Shown: in pieces, positions 5,158 to 7,613 of the stretch
Layout: every line of letters starts with the position of its first letter
Numbering within the stretch: the first letter of the stretch is position 1
From: Betaproteobacteria bacterium UBA5216
GTDB taxonomy: Bacteria > Pseudomonadota > Gammaproteobacteria > Burkholderiales > SG8-41
Assembly: GCA_002412495.1 (NCBI GenBank)
Contig: DHVE01000004.1
Span: 1 to 7,613, forward strand
DNA: 7,613 nucleotides
Direction: 5' to 3'
Position numbers and translations under genes: made by a program
Notes under the pieces: generated by a model
The model's input: only the letters and a program-made list of their open reading frames with translations
Databases searched by the model: none
Told to the model about the DNA's origin: nothing

Positions 5158-7284
5158 TCACGCCGCCATTTCAATCCTGCTGTTGGCAAGCCCGACAATG
5201 TGTGCAATGTCCACGATCATGGCCACGCGGCCATCACCCATGATCGTCGCGCCGGAAATTCCGGCCACCTTGCGGTAGTTCGCCTCCATGCTCTTGATAA
5301 CCACCTGATGCTGGCCAACCAACTCATCGACAAGGATCGCTGATTTCTTGCCTTCGGATTCGAGGATCACCAGAATGCCTTGTTCAGGCCGGTCCGCTTT
5401 TCCATGCATGCCAAAGGCCTCGGCAAGGGATATCACCGGAAGGTAATCGCCTCGCACGGCGATGACACATCCGCAGCCGGCGATCGTGCGTACGGCGCCG
5501 GCCGCGGGCTGCAACGATTCAACAACACAAGTCAGCGGAAGAATGAACACTTCCTTGCCCACCCGCACCGACATGCCATCCAGTATGGCCAGTGTCAGCG
5601 GCAGCTTGATCGAGATACGCGTGCCAACGCCATCGGTGGATTCAATTTCCACCCGGCCGCCCATTTCCTGGATATTCCGCCGCACCACGTCCATGCCTAC
5701 GCCGCGGCCCGAAACATCGGTAACGACGTCGGCCGTTGAGAAGCCCGCCTCAAAGATCAGTTGCCATACTTCCCCGTCGCTCATGCCGTCGGAAACGGTC
5801 ATGCCGCGTTCCTTGGCTTTGGCGAGTATCTTTTCGCGATTCAGTCCGCGCCCGTCGTCCGCCACATCGATAACGATGGCCCCGCCCTGATGGTAGGCGC
5901 GCAGCGTCACGGTGCCCTTGCGCACCTTGCCCTTGGCCACCCGCTCATCCGGCGGCTCAAGACCGTGATCCAGACTGTTGCGCACCAGATGTGTCAGCGG
6001 ATCGACAATACGTTCAATCAAGCCTTTATCGAGTTCCGTGCCCTCGCCGGCGGTAACGAGATCAACCTCCTTGCCCAGCTTGGCCGCGACATCGCGTACC
6101 ACTCGCGGAAACCGGCTAAACGCGACGGACATCGGCATCATGCGAATCGACATCGCGGCTTCCTGCAAGTCTCTGGTGTTGCGCTCGATTGTCGCTAGGC
6201 CGTTAAACAATGACTCGTACAACACGGGGTCGGCCTTGGAGGCCGTTTGTGCCAGCATGGCTTGTGTAATGACCAATTCGCCGACCAGATTGATAAGCTG
6301 GTCCACTTTTTCGACACTGACACGGATGGAACCGGCATCGCCGGCCGCATGAGCCGCTGCGGGCTTCGCTGCATTCTTCATTTCAATCACTTTGCTGCTG
6401 CCGGCCGTTCCAGCCGCGACCGGTTGACTAGCCGGCAGCGTGGCTGCGTCGACAAACAGGCCAAAACCCTGTTCATTCTGGGAGCCTGGCGATTCAGGCT
6501 CCACCGCCTTGACGGAATCTTTCATCGCTCCGCTGGCGGCGTGGTCTTGCACGTTGGACACCTTGACGCGTTCCGGATCAGCCATAAAGGCGATGGCGTC
6601 GCTCAGGTCGGACGCGCTCACCTCGGTCTGGATGAGAAACCGCCGCTCCGTTATGCGTCGCTTGCCGCCGCTTGCCTTGCCGCGCCCGGTCTTCGTTGAC
6701 GCCGAAGCCGCGCCAATTTCTTCGACGCTGCCAAAATCTTTCAAGTCGGCCACCACGCCATCCACCGATGCCGCCGTGAACGTTTTGTCGAAAGGGCCGA
6801 ATTCGAGTTCCAAAACATGTTTTGCAGCAGGTGCCGGAGCCGCCGCCTGTGTCTTGGATTCCGCCGTCACGGGTTCAAGAAATGCCCGCAGCCGCGTACA
6901 GAGCGCCGTCACGTCGGCCTCGGGAACGCCCGGGCTGTCGCCTTTTAGCGCCAGCAGCATTGATTTCAGCGTATCACCGGACGCCAGAAATACGTCCACC
7001 AGCGCGGTCGACAAGGGCATCTGCCCCTTGCGCACGCGATCGAAGACCGTTTCCATCTGGTGAGTGAGTTCGGTGATATCCGTAAAACCGAACGTCGCCG
7101 CTCCGCCCTTGATCGAATGCGCGGCGCGAAAGATGGCGTTCAACTGTTCATCGTCCGCCGTGGAGACATCAATGCCCAGCAGCAAAGCCTCCATGGCATC
7201 CAGATGTTCGGCGGCCTCGTCAAAAAACAAGCCATGGAGTTCGGAAAAATCGAAGTCGCTATCGGCGGAAGATTCGTTGCTCAT
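5158..7284 (-). CDS. cheA: Chemotaxis histidine kinase CheA
   Basis: The 708-residue product is a typical full-length CheA. The Hpt/P1 domain is at about 12-138, with phospho-accepting His56 in FRAAHSIKGGAATFGF. A divergent alpha/beta regulatory domain (about 155-243, beginning LELEFGPFD) takes the place of a classical P2 and is broken by a Gly/Lys-rich insert at 199-209. An Ala/Pro-rich linker follows. The dimerisation domain P3 starts at about 319 (IRVSVEKVDQLINLVGELV). The ATPase P4 has the N box HLVRNSLDHGLE (432-443), G1 DDGRG (476-480), F box FEAGFST (511-517) and G2 GRGVGMD (526-532). The CheW-like P5 is at about 570-700. It autophosphorylates and passes phosphate to CheY (and CheB where present). 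All catalytic motifs are intact. The Shine-Dalgarno is weak (AAGACAG), and the gene starts 48 bases after the cheY stop, consistent with one operon. Confidence 0.98.
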   Translation of the reverse strand: MSNESSADSDFDFSELHGLFFDEAAEHLDAMEALLLGIDVSTADDEQLNAIFRAAHSIKGGAATFGFTDITELTHQMETVFDRVRKGQMPLSTALVDVFLASGDTLKSMLLALKGDSPGVPEADVTALCTRLRAFLEPVTAESKTQAAAPAPAAKHVLELEFGPFDKTFTAASVDGVVADLKDFGSVEEIGAASASTKTGRGKASGGKRRITERRFLIQTEVSASDLSDAIAFMADPERVKVSNVQDHAASGAMKDSVKAVEPESPGSQNEQGFGLFVDAATLPASQPVAAGTAGSSKVIEMKNAAKPAAAHAAGDAGSIRVSVEKVDQLINLVGELVITQAMLAQTASKADPVLYESLFNGLATIERNTRDLQEAAMSIRMMPMSVAFSRFPRVVRDVAAKLGKEVDLVTAGEGTELDKGLIERIVDPLTHLVRNSLDHGLEPPDERVAKGKVRKGTVTLRAYHQGGAIVIDVADDGRGLNREKILAKAKERGMTVSDGMSDGEVWQLIFEAGFSTADVVTDVSGRGVGMDVVRRNIQEMGGRVEIESTDGVGTRISIKLPLTLAILDGMSVRVGKEVFILPLTCVVESLQPAAGAVRTIAGCGCVIAVRGDYLPVISLAEAFGMHGKADRPEQGILVILESEGKKSAILVDELVGQHQVVIKSMEANYRKVAGISGATIMGDGRVAMIVDIAHIVGLANSRIEMAA

Positions 7285-7332
7285 GGGTATCTGTCTTTAG
7301 TTGGAAGTCAATTCAGTGCGGGCGTCTTTTTG

Positions 7333-7613
7333 TCAGCCGATGACTTTCTTGATCACATCCACCAACCCCTGCGGCGCAAAGGGCTTCACGAGCCAGCCCG
7401 TTGCTCCGGCGGCTCGTCCCTGTGCTTTCATCTCGGTACTGGATTCGGTGGTCAGCATCAGAATGGGCACATGCTTGTACGACGGCATGTCGCGCAGCGA
7501 CCGAATCAATGTTAGGCCGTCCATGCGCGGCATGTTCTGGTCCGTCAGAACCAGATTCACCTGACGGCTCTTCGCCCGCTCCAGACCGTCCTGCCCGTCC
7601 ACGGCCTCCACCA
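7333..7613 (-). CDS. cheY: CheY-like response regulator, C-terminal part, cut by window edge
   Basis: Only the last 93 residues are visible; the N-terminal beta strand with the acidic Mg2+ pair lies beyond base 7613. The phospho-acceptor Asp is in VLTDQNMPRMDG, the conserved Thr in LMLTTESS and the conserved Lys in LVKPF. The protein ends one helix later, so it is a stand-alone receiver without an output domain, as expected for CheY. Trp takes the place of Tyr106 of E. coli CheY (GATGWLVKPF), a common variant in this subfamily. A GTG near the edge is internal, not the start. Directly upstream of cheA, it is probably its phosphorylation target and acts on the flagellar motor switch or, in a pilus system, on twitching. 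Confidence 0.9.
   Translation of the reverse strand, partial: VEAVDGQDGLERAKSRQVNLVLTDQNMPRMDGLTLIRSLRDMPSYKHVPILMLTTESSTEMKAQGRAAGATGWLVKPFAPQGLVDVIKKVIG

Noticed and set aside
7285..7332. Promoter between cheY and cheA
   Set aside because: A TTGACT is present but no -10 box follows at proper spacing; the 48-base gap fits simple operon read-through.
7609..7611. GTG near the right edge as the start of the CheY-like gene
   Set aside because: It falls inside the receiver domain (VEAVDGQDGL); the first strand and acidic pair must lie upstream, outside the window.
1..7613. CRISPR array, tRNA, rRNA, insertion sequence or phage remnant
   Set aside because: No repeat-spacer pattern, no RNA gene signature, no transposase-like frame or terminal inverted repeats were seen.

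Overview
The window reads almost entirely on the minus strand. In transcription order (right to left) it holds the end of a cheY-type response regulator, cheA, cheW, a cytoplasmic PAS-type chemoreceptor (mcp), a possible 35-residue membrane peptide gene, a single-domain globin, and the first 351 codons of a membrane-bound sensor histidine kinase that runs off the left edge. The base composition is moderately GC-rich. The CheA, CheW and receptor sequences look proteobacterial, most likely beta- or gammaproteobacterial; this is an impression from protein style, not a measured assignment.

Right part (about 4376-7613): a chemotaxis core. CheA has the Hpt, regulatory, dimerisation, ATPase and CheW-like domains in the usual order. 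CheW is the coupling protein, and the CheY-like receiver keeps its phospho-acceptor Asp, Thr and Lys. No cheR, cheB, cheD or cheZ lies inside the window. A 251-base non-coding gap separates cheA from cheW, and a hairpin followed by eight T residues separates cheW from mcp, so receptor expression may be partly uncoupled from cheW.

Middle part (1743-4307): an 854-residue receptor with no membrane segment. It has three PAS-like domains (the second and third are a clear duplication), three HAMP-like units at an exact 46-residue period, a classical methyl-accepting signalling hairpin, and a flexible tail ending in a CheR-docking type pentapeptide (DWQEF). It should sense an intracellular signal.

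Left part (1-1742): a globin with a complete flavohaemoglobin-like haem pocket (Tyr B10, Phe CD1, Gln E7, Leu E11, His F8) but no reductase domain. It is followed after 67 bases by a sensor with a dCache-type extracytoplasmic domain, cut just before the expected phospho-accepting His. A chemotaxis core, a soluble PAS receptor, a free globin and a histidine kinase side by side suggest a gas- or redox-responsive behavioural module. That link is inferred only from gene order; each family is known.
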